A stretch of DNA of 62,764 bases. Origin: Ignavibacteriota bacterium (GTDB lineage: Bacteria; Bacteroidota; Ignavibacteria; UBA10030). Below are positions 55,436 to 62,764 of the stretch, in pieces. Below the pieces are notes generated by a model that did no database searches, was not told the DNA's origin, and worked only from the letters and a program-made list of their open reading frames with translations. Every line of letters starts with the position of its first letter. Position 1 is the first letter of the stretch. The stretch is from the NCBI GenBank assembly GCA_022616555.1, contig JAKEEG010000009.1, forward strand, positions 1 to 62,764. The letters run 5' to 3'. Position numbers and translations under genes: made by a program.

Positions 55436-56805
55436 TACTTATTTCCTTCACTCGTGCGTATCAGTATTTTCGCATCCATCGGCTTTACAGTGAACTCCAA
55501 CCCACCCGCATTTTGGGTGAGAGATGTGCCCGAAAGGTAATCGTTGAAACTTCCACTGAAATTCTCAGGCAGTTGCAAGCGGATTTGTTGCTCATCGCTT
55601 GCGTAATTCAGAAGAATGAGCAAGCGCGTGTTCTCAAACTTTCGCTCATAAGCGATGAGCGACGCTTGTTCGGAAAGCTGCCGCGCCGTCAAACCTCCAC
55701 TAGCCGCTGCCGGAAATTCTTTGCGGAATTCATTTAAACGAATCGCCAATGGCGATGGTTTCGAGTTTGCGGAGTTTAACCAATTCGCATCGAACACCGT
55801 AACCGGAATGCCGGGAAGCGTGTACGCCATGACCGTAAATATATTCTCAAGATATGTGTGTTGTGCGCTTGTGCTCATCACGTGGGGATTATCGCTGATG
55901 ACACGACTTACTCGCATTCGCAATGAGCCTTTCGGAAACATTGATAGCTCGGACTCAATGGCCGGAGCAAGAGATAATGGGATTCCGCCGCGCTCAGTTT
56001 CCGGTATTCCGCCGTCGTTCGAATAAGCCGCATCGAATGCTTCCAGAAAATGCGCCGGCACATTGCTCTGTGCAAGAAAAACCGTTTGGGTGTCGGATAC
56101 AACTTCACTTCTTGCGCGCACCCAAAAATCGAGCGGTATCAAATGGGCTTTGTGGAACGCCAGCCCATCAACGCCAACATCGCCAACCCAAAATCTCAAC
56201 ACGCCGAACATGTACTTTCGTAGCTCGTGGTGTTCATAATTCAAGTCGGCAACATCGGACCACTCGGTATTCGGCGCAACAATGGCCCCTTCCTCATTCG
56301 TGTGAAACCAATCCGGGTGCTCTTTCACAAGCTCGCTATCCCACGCGGTATATTTGGTGGGAAGATCGATGATCACTTTCAATCCACTCGCATGCGCATC
56401 ATTTACAAGCTTCTTAAATTCGTCTAAGGTTCCCAGCCCCGCGTCGACATTGAGAAAATCCTGTGCGGGTACGGGCTCGGTTGGACCGTACTCGCGATAT
56501 AGCGTGCTTGTCGGTATGACAGTTGAAAGCCAAAGCGCCGTAAATCCCACTCGCTGTAATTCAGGGAGTTTTTTTCCAACCCGTTCAAAAATATTTTGCC
56601 CTCGCTCCTTTGATAATTCAATGCGCGCAACTGTGCTTTCTAAAAGCCATTGCGGCGCTTTGCGCGCTATACGTTGTGCGAGGGGCGTGTCGGATTCTTT
56701 CTCACACTGGCAGCCGGATAGTGAGAGAAGAAACGAGACGCAAAAAAAGATGAGCCTTGAGCGGAAATAAGTGCGCGCTATCTTCAACAAAAAAAAGCTT
56801 GCCAT
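55435..56805 (-). CDS. GH13-like lipoprotein lacking catalytic residues
   Basis: 456 residues from the ATG at 56805; the extra N-terminus in the longer reading is translated from a dispersed repeat. Signal peptide with lipobox LSLSGC near residue 32. The TIM-barrel strands are recognisable, but the GH13 active site is gone. Region I has DLPTKYT where D-x3-NH is expected, and region II has GLAFHKAH where the nucleophile Asp of GFRLDxx-H is expected (Arg and Asp both lost). Region III has LAQSN with Gln for the acid Glu, and region IV has SDNPH in place of NHD. It is probably a non-enzymatic binding protein. The GH57 gene lies next to it. Confidence 0.8.
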   Translation of the reverse strand: MASFFLLKIARTYFRSRLIFFCVSFLLSLSGCQCEKESDTPLAQRIARKAPQWLLESTVARIELSKERGQNIFERVGKKLPELQRVGFTALWLSTVIPTSTLYREYGPTEPVPAQDFLNVDAGLGTLDEFKKLVNDAHASGLKVIIDLPTKYTAWDSELVKEHPDWFHTNEEGAIVAPNTEWSDVADLNYEHHELRKYMFGVLRFWVGDVGVDGLAFHKAHLIPLDFWVRARSEVVSDTQTVFLAQSNVPAHFLEAFDAAYSNDGGIPETERGGIPLSLAPAIESELSMFPKGSLRMRVSRVISDNPHVMSTSAQHTYLENIFTVMAYTLPGIPVTVFDANWLNSANSKPSPLAIRLNEFRKEFPAAASGGLTARQLSEQASLIAYERKFENTRLLILLNYASDEQQIRLQLPENFSGSFNDYLSGTSLTQNAGGLEFTVKPMDAKILIRTSEGNK

Positions 56806-56822
56806 CTCCGCGGATTGTAGGC

Positions 56823-56868
56823 GGGGATCCAGCTGCTGGATTCCCGACAAAAGCATTCGGGAATGACA
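56823..56868. repeat. Dispersed palindromic repeat (type 1)
   Basis: Two stacked stems: GGGGATCCAGC/GCTGGATTCCC, then CCCGA/TCGGG ending GAATGACA. Repeats of this type are common in genomes of many phyla and produce false peptides such as CHSRMLLSGIQ when translated. Confidence 0.75.
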
Positions 56869-56925
56869 GCTATTATTTTTTTTTGAGATAAAATCTACAA
56901 GGTTGTAAACATTCATGGCGGGTAA

Positions 56926-59148
56926 TTACATCGTACCGAAGCGATCGCGTAGCACTACGGTGTCACCGGGATTGTTATCGACAATGATGCGGCGATGCTC
57001 GCCGGGAAATTCTTCGCCGGTCTCCCAGTTTCCCTCCGCACCGCTGTTGGTAAATTTATATTGGATTTCCGTTCCGTGCGGGACGCGCACTTCGAGCGTC
57101 CACACGCCATCACCAGCCTGCGCATCGCCGTGCGAGCCGTCGTCATACAGTCGGACTTTGTTCGGCGTCCACGCGCCGAGCGACTCGAGATTGCCGACGA
57201 TATACAGCGACGCCGGGACATTCATTTTCCGCGCGTCGCACTGAAAGACAACGGAGACGAGGTCATTGCGGCTTTGCTTCATCGAACCTTGTTTGGTTAA
57301 GCTGCTAAGAAAGGTACCGTCAGAGATAAGCGGGAACTCTCGTTTCGGCATTTTTCCTTTTGCAAGCTTCGCGAACTTGTACACATAATTTATCAACGTC
57401 GTGAACACGCGGTCGAACGGTTTCTCTCCCGGTACGCGTGAAAGCTCAGTGCCGTACCACCAGAACCAGTCGGAGCCTTCTGCCGTGTAGAGTGACTCCC
57501 ACGCGCGGAACGTGTACCATGCTTTCGTCTCGCGCTTGGGTACTCGCCCTGCAGGGTTAGGTTCTTTCAGACCGGAGTACGCGAGGTCTTGCCGCGCCAT
57601 AAGGAGATATCCCCATGCCCTGTTTTTTTCCTCCTGACCGATCCACGTATCGAAGTTTGCGTTAATCCACGAGCCGGGCCAGAGCCATTCGAGTTTTGGC
57701 AGGCTTTCTATGGGATGAGCTGGAATTGATCGCTTGGGGTTGCCCTGCAAGTACTCCGTCATCGTAGTCGTTACAACCTGCCGCGTCTCATGTAGTTTTG
57801 ATAGCTTTCTATAGAGAGCGTTCTGAAATCCCTTTCCATCGTGGTCGTACTTGTACCATTCCCACGCATTCTCGCCGTCCAAAATTACACTGAGCAACCG
57901 GTCTGGCTCGTTCTCGCTCGGCACATACCTCAGCACATGCTGAATAAAATCCTCCGCTGCATCCTCCCCATTCCAGTCTTTATACACAAAACCAATCTTA
58001 TCTGAAAGCTCGGTATCGCGGAACGTAATCGCAACGGCGTGACTGGCATTGCCCGGAGCATAAAGAGCGTACGGGTAATATTTCGGCTGTCCGGGCGGTT
58101 TGCTATTGGCTAGGATTTTTTCATCTGTGGCTATCCACTGAATGCCCTGTTTTGCAAGCACGGCAACGATATCGTGCGCCACCGCGCCCTCAGCAGGCCA
58201 CATGCCGATGGGTGCCGAGCCGAATTTCTTTTTGTAATATTCTACTGCTTTCGCAACTTGCACTTCGGCGTCTTGAGGAAAGTAGTAACGGCCAGGCATG
58301 GGGTGTTCAGGCTGGCATAAACGAGCCAAATCGCTATCATAAATCAGCGGCAGAATTGGATGGAAATACGGCGTCGTGACGATTTCAACCTGGCCTTTGT
58401 TCGTTGTGGTGTCATACATCAGCTTTTTGTGAAGAGGGACAACGCCGGCAAGGATTTTGTAAGCCTCGACGACGATGCGATTACAATCTTCTTCTGTTAT
58501 TGATCGTTTCGCCCAAAATGTGCCTTCAGAACGTCTCTCTATGAGGTCGGTAAGATTAAGAGTTGAGCCTGAAGCAAGCTTGATTTTACTCTCTAGGAAA
58601 AGCGGGTCAAAATTCGCTGCATAGAACCAGAATTTCACCTCACGCCTGTCTTGTTCGGTAAGACCCTCCACACCTGACTGGTCGAATTTCTCTTTGAGCC
58701 GGGCATACTGTGGGAATCGGTTCAAAATAAAGGGACTAACGCCGAAAGCATTCCACGTATCCGTAAGCAGATAGCCGAGGTCTTTCTTATCAAAATCTCC
58801 GGTAGGCTTCAGCGCGAGGTCGATCCAGGGGTCGGTTCTTCCTCCCCACTCCGCAAAATACTTCTTCGCGTTGATGCGGTTTTTTCTTAGGTCGATATAC
58901 GGTTTGAGCCGCTCAACGTAATAGTGTTCCAGCTGGAACAGAAGCGATGATGTAAGATTGACAGTGAAATGAATGTCCGGCCAACTCTCCAGCACCGCGA
59001 CCATATCGTAATAGTCTTTTGTTCCGTGTGTTCGCACCCACGGACCGCGGAGCTGGCCCTGCTCAGGATCGAGGTACGACGGCTGATGCTGATGCCAGAT
59101 GATGTTGAGGTAAAGCGTTTTTCCGGTTTTAGGATATTCGTCTGCCAT
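56926..59148 (-). CDS. GH57 alpha-amylase with C-terminal starch-binding domain
   Basis: 740 residues from the ATG at 59148; the longer reading goes through repeats. GH57 motifs: WHQHQPSY near residue 18, GMWPAEGAV with the nucleophile Glu, and VILDGENAWEWY with the acid Asp. Residues 630-740 (SVVFQCDARKMNVPASLYIVGN, LGAWTPNKVRLYDDGSHGD) form a CBM20-type domain. No signal peptide, so it acts inside the cell on glycogen or starch unless exported otherwise. Followed 9 bp downstream by nothing until the GH13-like gene. Confidence 0.9.
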   Translation of the reverse strand: MADEYPKTGKTLYLNIIWHQHQPSYLDPEQGQLRGPWVRTHGTKDYYDMVAVLESWPDIHFTVNLTSSLLFQLEHYYVERLKPYIDLRKNRINAKKYFAEWGGRTDPWIDLALKPTGDFDKKDLGYLLTDTWNAFGVSPFILNRFPQYARLKEKFDQSGVEGLTEQDRREVKFWFYAANFDPLFLESKIKLASGSTLNLTDLIERRSEGTFWAKRSITEEDCNRIVVEAYKILAGVVPLHKKLMYDTTTNKGQVEIVTTPYFHPILPLIYDSDLARLCQPEHPMPGRYYFPQDAEVQVAKAVEYYKKKFGSAPIGMWPAEGAVAHDIVAVLAKQGIQWIATDEKILANSKPPGQPKYYPYALYAPGNASHAVAITFRDTELSDKIGFVYKDWNGEDAAEDFIQHVLRYVPSENEPDRLLSVILDGENAWEWYKYDHDGKGFQNALYRKLSKLHETRQVVTTTMTEYLQGNPKRSIPAHPIESLPKLEWLWPGSWINANFDTWIGQEEKNRAWGYLLMARQDLAYSGLKEPNPAGRVPKRETKAWYTFRAWESLYTAEGSDWFWWYGTELSRVPGEKPFDRVFTTLINYVYKFAKLAKGKMPKREFPLISDGTFLSSLTKQGSMKQSRNDLVSVVFQCDARKMNVPASLYIVGNLESLGAWTPNKVRLYDDGSHGDAQAGDGVWTLEVRVPHGTEIQYKFTNSGAEGNWETGEEFPGEHRRIIVDNNPGDTVVLRDRFGTM

Positions 59149-59161
59149 AACTTTTATTCTC

Positions 59162-59251
59162 GTTCCCAAGCTCCGCTTGGGAACAATTTGGTTGACCCCC
59201 TGCGTTCCGTTTACTCCGTAACCGGAACGCGTCCCCCCTGCTAAGGGGGAC
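59162..59251. repeat. Two dispersed palindromes upstream of the GH57 gene
   Basis: GTTCCCAAG-CTCCG-CTTGGGAAC (59162-59184) and GTCCCCC-CTGCTAA-GGGGGAC (59231-59251). Both are repeat types that recur in many genomes; translated they give PKRSLGTR and SPLAGGTRSG, which contaminate N-terminal extensions. Confidence 0.75.
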
Positions 59252-59276
59252 AAAAAACATCAGAGCACACCCCAAA

Positions 59277-60527
59277 TCATTTCACAGGTACGATTCTTAA
59301 AATGCGGTCGTCGTTGTCGAACGGGCGCGCGCGTCCATCTTGGTTGCTTGTTGAGAAATAAATATAGCCGTCGGGTCCTACTACGACCTCCCGTATTCTT
59401 CTGTAATCACCCGGGAGCAATGACTCCTCGCTTAAAACCGATCGCGGGTTTTCGGGATCTAAGACGATCCGTTGGATTCTCGTACCGCGAAGGCAGCCGA
59501 AAAAGAAATTGTTCTTGAATCTCGGAAAAGCCTTTCCGCTATAGAACGCCGCACTCGCTGGAGCAATAGCCGGGGTGTACTCTAAGAGAGGTGATTCCAT
59601 TCCCTCTCGTTGTTCTCGATGATGAATAGCAGGCCAACCGTAGTTCTTTCCTGCTTCGACGATATTGACTTCATCCCCGCCACCGGGACCATCAAACCCA
59701 GATGGCCCGTGCTCCGTTTCAAACATCAGCTTTGCATCAGGGTGCCAAGCAATGCCCTGGGGATTGCGGAAGCCAAGAGCATAGATATACGAGCCGGCTG
59801 CCGGATTGTCGGTTGGAACCGAGCCGTCGTCGTTCATTCTGAGAATTTTTCCGCCTAGCGAATTTCTATCTTGGGCGATGGTACGGTTAGCGGCATCACC
59901 GGCAGTGACGTAAAGCTTACCATCGGGACCAAATTTGATTCTGCAACCGTTATGGACTGAAGAGCCGGGCAACACGGGCCCGATTCCTTTAAAATCTGAA
60001 AGCGCGCCATTGCGCAAGCGATACCGAACAACACGATTTGCAATATCGCCTCCATCTTCAAACGTATAACTTACATACAACAAGCCGTTGGACTCGAACT
60101 CCGGATGTAATGCGAGCCCCATCAAGCCGCCCTCTCCACGATGCCTCACTTGGTCTAAGTCGGCTATCAGCGTCGGCTGCGTTGCTCCAGCTTTGAGCAC
60201 CTGAAGTCTGCCCGGGCGTTCGGTGAAGTACAGATTCCCTACTTTATCGAACGCGATTGACCAAGGGATTTCCAGATTCGAGAGGACAGTTTCGACTTTA
60301 AACCGTACGCCGTCGGAAGTGGTGTAGGTTTGTTCCTGACCTGATAGGTTGGAGAAAGAGGCGAAAAGGACTAAGAGACTACTAAAGAATAGAAACGAAT
60401 TGTCATTCTGAGGAGTGAAGTGACGAAGAATCTCATGTTTAATGCTTAGATTCTTCGCTGCACTCAGAATGACATCAAATCTAGAATTCTTCAACACTAT
60501 AGGGAGAATGTTCTTCAGAGAGCGCAT
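59277..60527 (-). CDS. PQQ-dependent sugar dehydrogenase-like protein
   Basis: 416 residues in the open frame. The mature part begins at about QEQTYTTSDG and is a six-blade propeller with IPWSIAFDKVGNLYFTERPGR, HRGEGGLMGLALHPEF (catalytic-type His), NGCRIKFGPDGKLYVTAGDA, GFRNPQGIAWHP and ETEHGPSGFDGPGGGDEVN. Soluble glucose/aldose dehydrogenase family, periplasmic. The N-terminal part is odd: residues 19-42 are the translation of a dispersed repeat (VILSAAKNL type), inserted between MRSLKNILPIVLKNS and the hydrophobic signal core. No later ATG, GTG or TTG starts the signal peptide in frame. Confidence 0.85.
   Translation of the reverse strand: MRSLKNILPIVLKNSRFDVILSAAKNLSIKHEILRHFTPQNDNSFLFFSSLLVLFASFSNLSGQEQTYTTSDGVRFKVETVLSNLEIPWSIAFDKVGNLYFTERPGRLQVLKAGATQPTLIADLDQVRHRGEGGLMGLALHPEFESNGLLYVSYTFEDGGDIANRVVRYRLRNGALSDFKGIGPVLPGSSVHNGCRIKFGPDGKLYVTAGDAANRTIAQDRNSLGGKILRMNDDGSVPTDNPAAGSYIYALGFRNPQGIAWHPDAKLMFETEHGPSGFDGPGGGDEVNIVEAGKNYGWPAIHHREQREGMESPLLEYTPAIAPASAAFYSGKAFPRFKNNFFFGCLRGTRIQRIVLDPENPRSVLSEESLLPGDYRRIREVVVGPDGYIYFSTSNQDGRARPFDNDDRILRIVPVK
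60401..60474. repeat. Dispersed palindromic repeat (type 3) within the gene start
   Basis: TGTCATTCTGAG ... GAAGAATCT / AGATTCTTC ... CACTCAGAATGACA, imperfect stem of about 25 bp. It lies wholly inside the first 45 codons of the sugar dehydrogenase gene. Confidence 0.85.
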
Positions 60528-60943
60528 TAGATCGAATACTTTTGGATGATCCAGTCCGGGATTGCTTCCGCTCGCCCGGTGTTTAAGTTAACCATTGTAT
60601 AATCAAAATACCCGCTGCAGGCAAGCTTGCCGTTGCCAGATTTGAGTATCTCGAACTGTACTTTTACGCCGTCTTTCACCACGCTATCAATCCACGTGCG
60701 GACAGTAAACTTATCGCCCAATCCCAGAGGCCTTTTGTACTCCACATATGCCGCTTTGACCACCCAGCCGAAGCCGAGCTTGATGAATTCCTCCATCGGC
60801 ATTTTGTAGCAGCGCTCCATTTGGTCGTATCGTGCTGCAAGAACGTAGTCAAAATAGCGGCTATTATGGACATGCTGGTTCATATCGATATCATCGGGAC
60901 GAACCTGCATTTCGGTTTCGAACTTGGAGTGTACGGAGGTCAT
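60527..60943 (-). CDS. Hotdog-fold acyl-CoA thioesterase
   Basis: 138 residues. The family motif DIDMNQHVHNSRYFDYVLAAR is followed by YKRPLGLGDKFTVRTWID and GRAEAIPDW. 4-hydroxybenzoyl-CoA thioesterase/YbgC-like subgroup; the acyl chain is unknown. Overlaps the dehydrogenase start by 1 bp. Confidence 0.85.
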   Translation of the reverse strand: MTSVHSKFETEMQVRPDDIDMNQHVHNSRYFDYVLAARYDQMERCYKMPMEEFIKLGFGWVVKAAYVEYKRPLGLGDKFTVRTWIDSVVKDGVKVQFEILKSGNGKLACSGYFDYTMVNLNTGRAEAIPDWIIQKYSI

Positions 60944-61074
60944 TCGGATTAGCTATATTACTTGGGCCTGCCTAACGGCAGGCATTTCGTGCGGATAAAT
61001 AACGCTGAAAAAGGAACGAGAAGCAACAAACGAAAATCTCTAAAAACCTTAGCAATTTTGGAAATTTACTTTGT

Positions 61075-61134
61075 GATTTTCCTAAGAAATTTAAGAATTT
61101 TTCGCGCGAAAAACTTCGTGAATACTTAGGAAAA
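61075..61134. repeat. Nested palindrome between HU and thioesterase genes
   Basis: Outer arms ATTTTCCTAAG (61075-61085) and CTTAGGAAAAT (61124-61134) share one centre with the perfect 16-bp palindrome TTTTTCGCGCGAAAAA (61097-61112). The DNA between them does not pair. Confidence 0.85.
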
Positions 61135-61166
61135 TGGATAAGTTTTTTCGCTGATTATCGAAATAA

Positions 61167-61197
61167 AAACGCCGATGAAACAAACTCACCGGCGTTT
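61167..61197 (-). terminator. Terminator of the HU gene
   Basis: AAACGCCG / CGGCGTTT stem with an extra TGA/TCA step past one mismatch, followed by T-rich sequence on the minus strand, 25 bp beyond the stop. Confidence 0.8.
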
Positions 61198-61221
61198 CCC
61201 TGGAAAGTTTAGATAAGCCCT

Positions 61222-61509
61222 TTATTTCGCGCCCAAAATCGCTTCCTTAGCCGCCTTGGCTACGCGGAATTTTAATACGGTCTTTGCAGGGATATGAATC
61301 TGCTCGCCTGTGGCAGGGTTTCTGCCCATACGTGCTTTACGCTGCACGAGGACGAGTTTGCCAATGCCGGGCAGTGTGAAGGAATTCGGAGCCTCTCTGT
61401 AAGCAAGGCTGGCGATTTCCTCAAGGATCGCAACTGCCGTCTTCTTCTTCAGCTCAAATTTGCTTGCGATGTGCGCAGCAATTTGGCTTTTCGACATTGC
61501 TTTTCCCAT
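61222..61509 (-). CDS. HU-family DNA-binding protein
   Basis: 95 residues from the ATG at 61509, chosen because GAGGG lies 8 bases upstream. MSKSQIAAHIASKFELKKKTA and the arm motif RMGRNPATGEQIHIPAKTV fit HU/IHF. A dimer that bends DNA. It has a long upstream region with a DnaA-box-like site. Confidence 0.95.
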   Translation of the reverse strand: MGKAMSKSQIAAHIASKFELKKKTAVAILEEIASLAYREAPNSFTLPGIGKLVLVQRKARMGRNPATGEQIHIPAKTVLKFRVAKAAKEAILGAK

Positions 61510-62311
61510 ATAAGTGACCCTCATTAAATTAGTGAGTAATTAGTGATTAATTAAAGCTAACTTGAAGCAGAACTCTCTAGGTCGTTTGCCTGTAAGGGGA
61601 CTTGAGAATTCACCAGTAAATATAGGGTTTTCAGAACGAATGTCAATAGAAATGTTGAATTTCTTAGGAAATAGCTAAAATTTAATATTGCCCTTTATTT
61701 GCAGGCGTTTTCTCGCGCCTATAACTATAATGATAACAATGTATTACGGGGATGAAAATTGAGGGTCTGACAGTCGACTCACCGCCTATTCCCAAAAGGA
61801 TATTTTTTATTTTCTGCATCCCTTGGACGTACTCTAACAAACTTTAGTAGCAACAACTTAGGAGAGACGATTTTTTTTGAGCGAGTCCGCAACCACAGAA
61901 AAGCCGTAGCACTAAAAGTTATCCACATTTTTTTTACATAATCTATAAATTGAGTGCAGAGTATTTTTTTCAGTACAGAATTTTCAAATTCTGACGAGGA
62001 GTCGGACAGAATGACGCACTTACACAATTACACTACCGTATGGTAATATATTCTTTAACTTGCGCATCTTGTTTTTTGAGTTTTAGTTCGGTACGTTAGC
62101 GCCGGAGTTTGATGCGATTCCTTTTGGACTTGTTTTTGACATATCTCTTTCTTAATGTTGTAGCGTTCTCGTGAATCATTTTTTTCAAGAAGCTGTCCGA
62201 GTCTGCACAACATAAAGAGTTACAGGCCCACCACGTATGTCTCGGAATAATCATGCTCTCATATAATCTCAATTACTTCACCTATTTCACAATTCTATGA
62301 ATGGAGGATCT
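61510..62311. other. 802-bp AT-rich intergenic region
   Basis: The promoters of HU (leftward) and the TonB receptor (rightward) are here. A perfect DnaA-box consensus TTATCCACA is at 61919-61927, but I see no cluster of boxes, so it is not a replication origin on this evidence. An 82-codon minus ORF at 61779-62027 has no family features and no ribosome-binding site. No known RNA recognised. Confidence 0.5.
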
Positions 62312-62764
62312 ATGAAGCTGACCATTACAAAATGGTTTGCTCTGATGACGGTGCTGAGCCTTCTGAGTTTCTCAGCTTATGGGCAGGACGCTGAGATCAA
62401 AGGTAAAATCATCGACTCAGAAACCCAGGAGCCCCTCGTAGCCGCTTCGGTTGCGATTGTGGGTACCACAATGGGCGCTGCAACGAACACCGACGGTGAT
62501 TATGTCATTAGGAATGTCCCGCCAGGCGTATATCGGCTGCGCGCTTCTTTTGTTGGTTACGCTCCACAAGAAAAAACAGTTAACGTCGGTACTGACGGCA
62601 CAACTGCTGATTTTGAAATGAAGTCAACATCCATCGAGTATACCGAAGTTATCGTAGAAGTTAACAGAGCACGTGAGCGCGAAACGCCAGTTGCCTTTAC
62701 GACAGCAGATAAAGAAGAAATCGAGCAGCGGATGCATGGCCAAGATGCTCCCTTGTTGTTAAAG
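62312..62764 (+). CDS. TonB-dependent receptor, N-terminal part (runs off window)
   Basis: 151 residues visible. GGAGG before the ATG, signal peptide (WFALMTVLSLLSFSAYGQ), then a CarbopepD-type regulatory domain (IKGKIIDSETQEPLVAASV, NTDGDYVIRNVPPGVYRLR, FVGYAPQEKTV) and the start of the plug (HGQDAPLLLK). Such receptors import siderophores, vitamins or glycans across the outer membrane; here the substrate cannot be told. Confidence 0.9.
   Translation, partial: MKLTITKWFALMTVLSLLSFSAYGQDAEIKGKIIDSETQEPLVAASVAIVGTTMGAATNTDGDYVIRNVPPGVYRLRASFVGYAPQEKTVNVGTDGTTADFEMKSTSIEYTEVIVEVNRARERETPVAFTTADKEEIEQRMHGQDAPLLLK

Noticed and set aside
56806-56916. N-terminal extension of the GH13-like protein
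   Set aside because: It is the translation of a dispersed repeat (CHSRMLLSGIQ type); the lipoprotein signal starts after it.
59149-59253. N-terminal extension of the GH57 amylase
   Set aside because: It consists of two repeat translations (SPLAGGTRSG, PKRSLGTR); the conserved GH57 start is downstream.
61779-62027. 82-codon minus ORF before the TonB receptor
   Set aside because: Low-complexity, no ribosome-binding site and no motif.

Overview
The window looks like a chromosomal segment from an uncultured member of the Bacteroidota/Chlorobiota group (an Ignavibacteria- or Kapabacteria-like bacterium is my best guess). The reasons are a TonB receptor with a CarbopepD-type N-domain at the right end, a PUR-type DUF3276 protein, a BNR-repeat secreted protein with a FlgD-like C-terminal domain of the kind seen in type IX secretion cargo, two PorV-like barrels, a cytochrome-type lipoprotein, and an LPS-type envelope. 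This is inferred from protein families; no rRNA is present.

Positions 1 to about 10,440 are a mobile element inserted in comM. A 499-residue large serine recombinase lies at its right end, and the last few codons of that gene are read from the antisense strand of comM. comM itself is cut after its AMNP motif. The left end of the element and the other half of comM lie outside the window. The element carries: a second serine recombinase broken by an inversion at about position 98; a leftward recombination/replication set (DUF932, PUR-type ssDNA-binding, PD-(D/E)XK nuclease, small Rad52/ERF-associated-type protein), several genes having their own hairpin terminator; a VirD4/TraG-type coupling ATPase; a hypothetical protein; a SymE-like toxin; and a cargo operon of a TIR-domain protein, an unknown gene and a HEPN-like gene with an R-x4-H motif. 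The last two cargo genes each contain a one-base frameshift. I consider this TIR/X/HEPN trio a candidate anti-phage module that may not have been described.

From 10,440 onward the DNA is ordinary chromosome. 11.5-18.2 kb (minus strand) holds nuoGHI, an aspartate-type aminotransferase, an M16 protease and uridine kinase. 18.5-22.5 kb holds a PHP phosphoesterase, then an unknown 8-TM membrane protein with an AAA+/Fis regulator that lacks the GAFTGA loop. 22.8-24.5 kb holds two tandem tiny secreted proline-rich repeat proteins followed by a site-2-type intramembrane protease, the second candidate for an undescribed system. 24.7-28.9 kb is a surface/secretion operon (lipoprotein, BNR protein, two PorV-like barrels), which runs into a glycosyltransferase/FemAB cluster (28.9-33.2 kb). 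This converges with a leftward LPS operon (O-antigen ligase, two GT9 enzymes, MsbA-like exporter, DUF971) and a tRNA-Ala.

39-44 kb holds a c-type haem lipoprotein, nadK, DUF1844, a LPS core-type GT2 and leuS. 45-50 kb is a partner-switching cassette (RsbW-like kinase, STAS antagonist, two different SpoIIE phosphatases) with no sigma factor beside it, followed by a MATE transporter and a TPR protein. 52-61 kb holds tRNA-Arg, PhzF, GT9, LpxL-like acyltransferase, YjbQ, a catalytically dead GH13-like lipoprotein, a GH57 amylase with a starch-binding domain, a PQQ-type sugar dehydrogenase and a thioesterase. This stretch is peppered with three kinds of dispersed palindromic repeat that have created false N-terminal extensions. 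HU and the start of a TonB receptor close the window.
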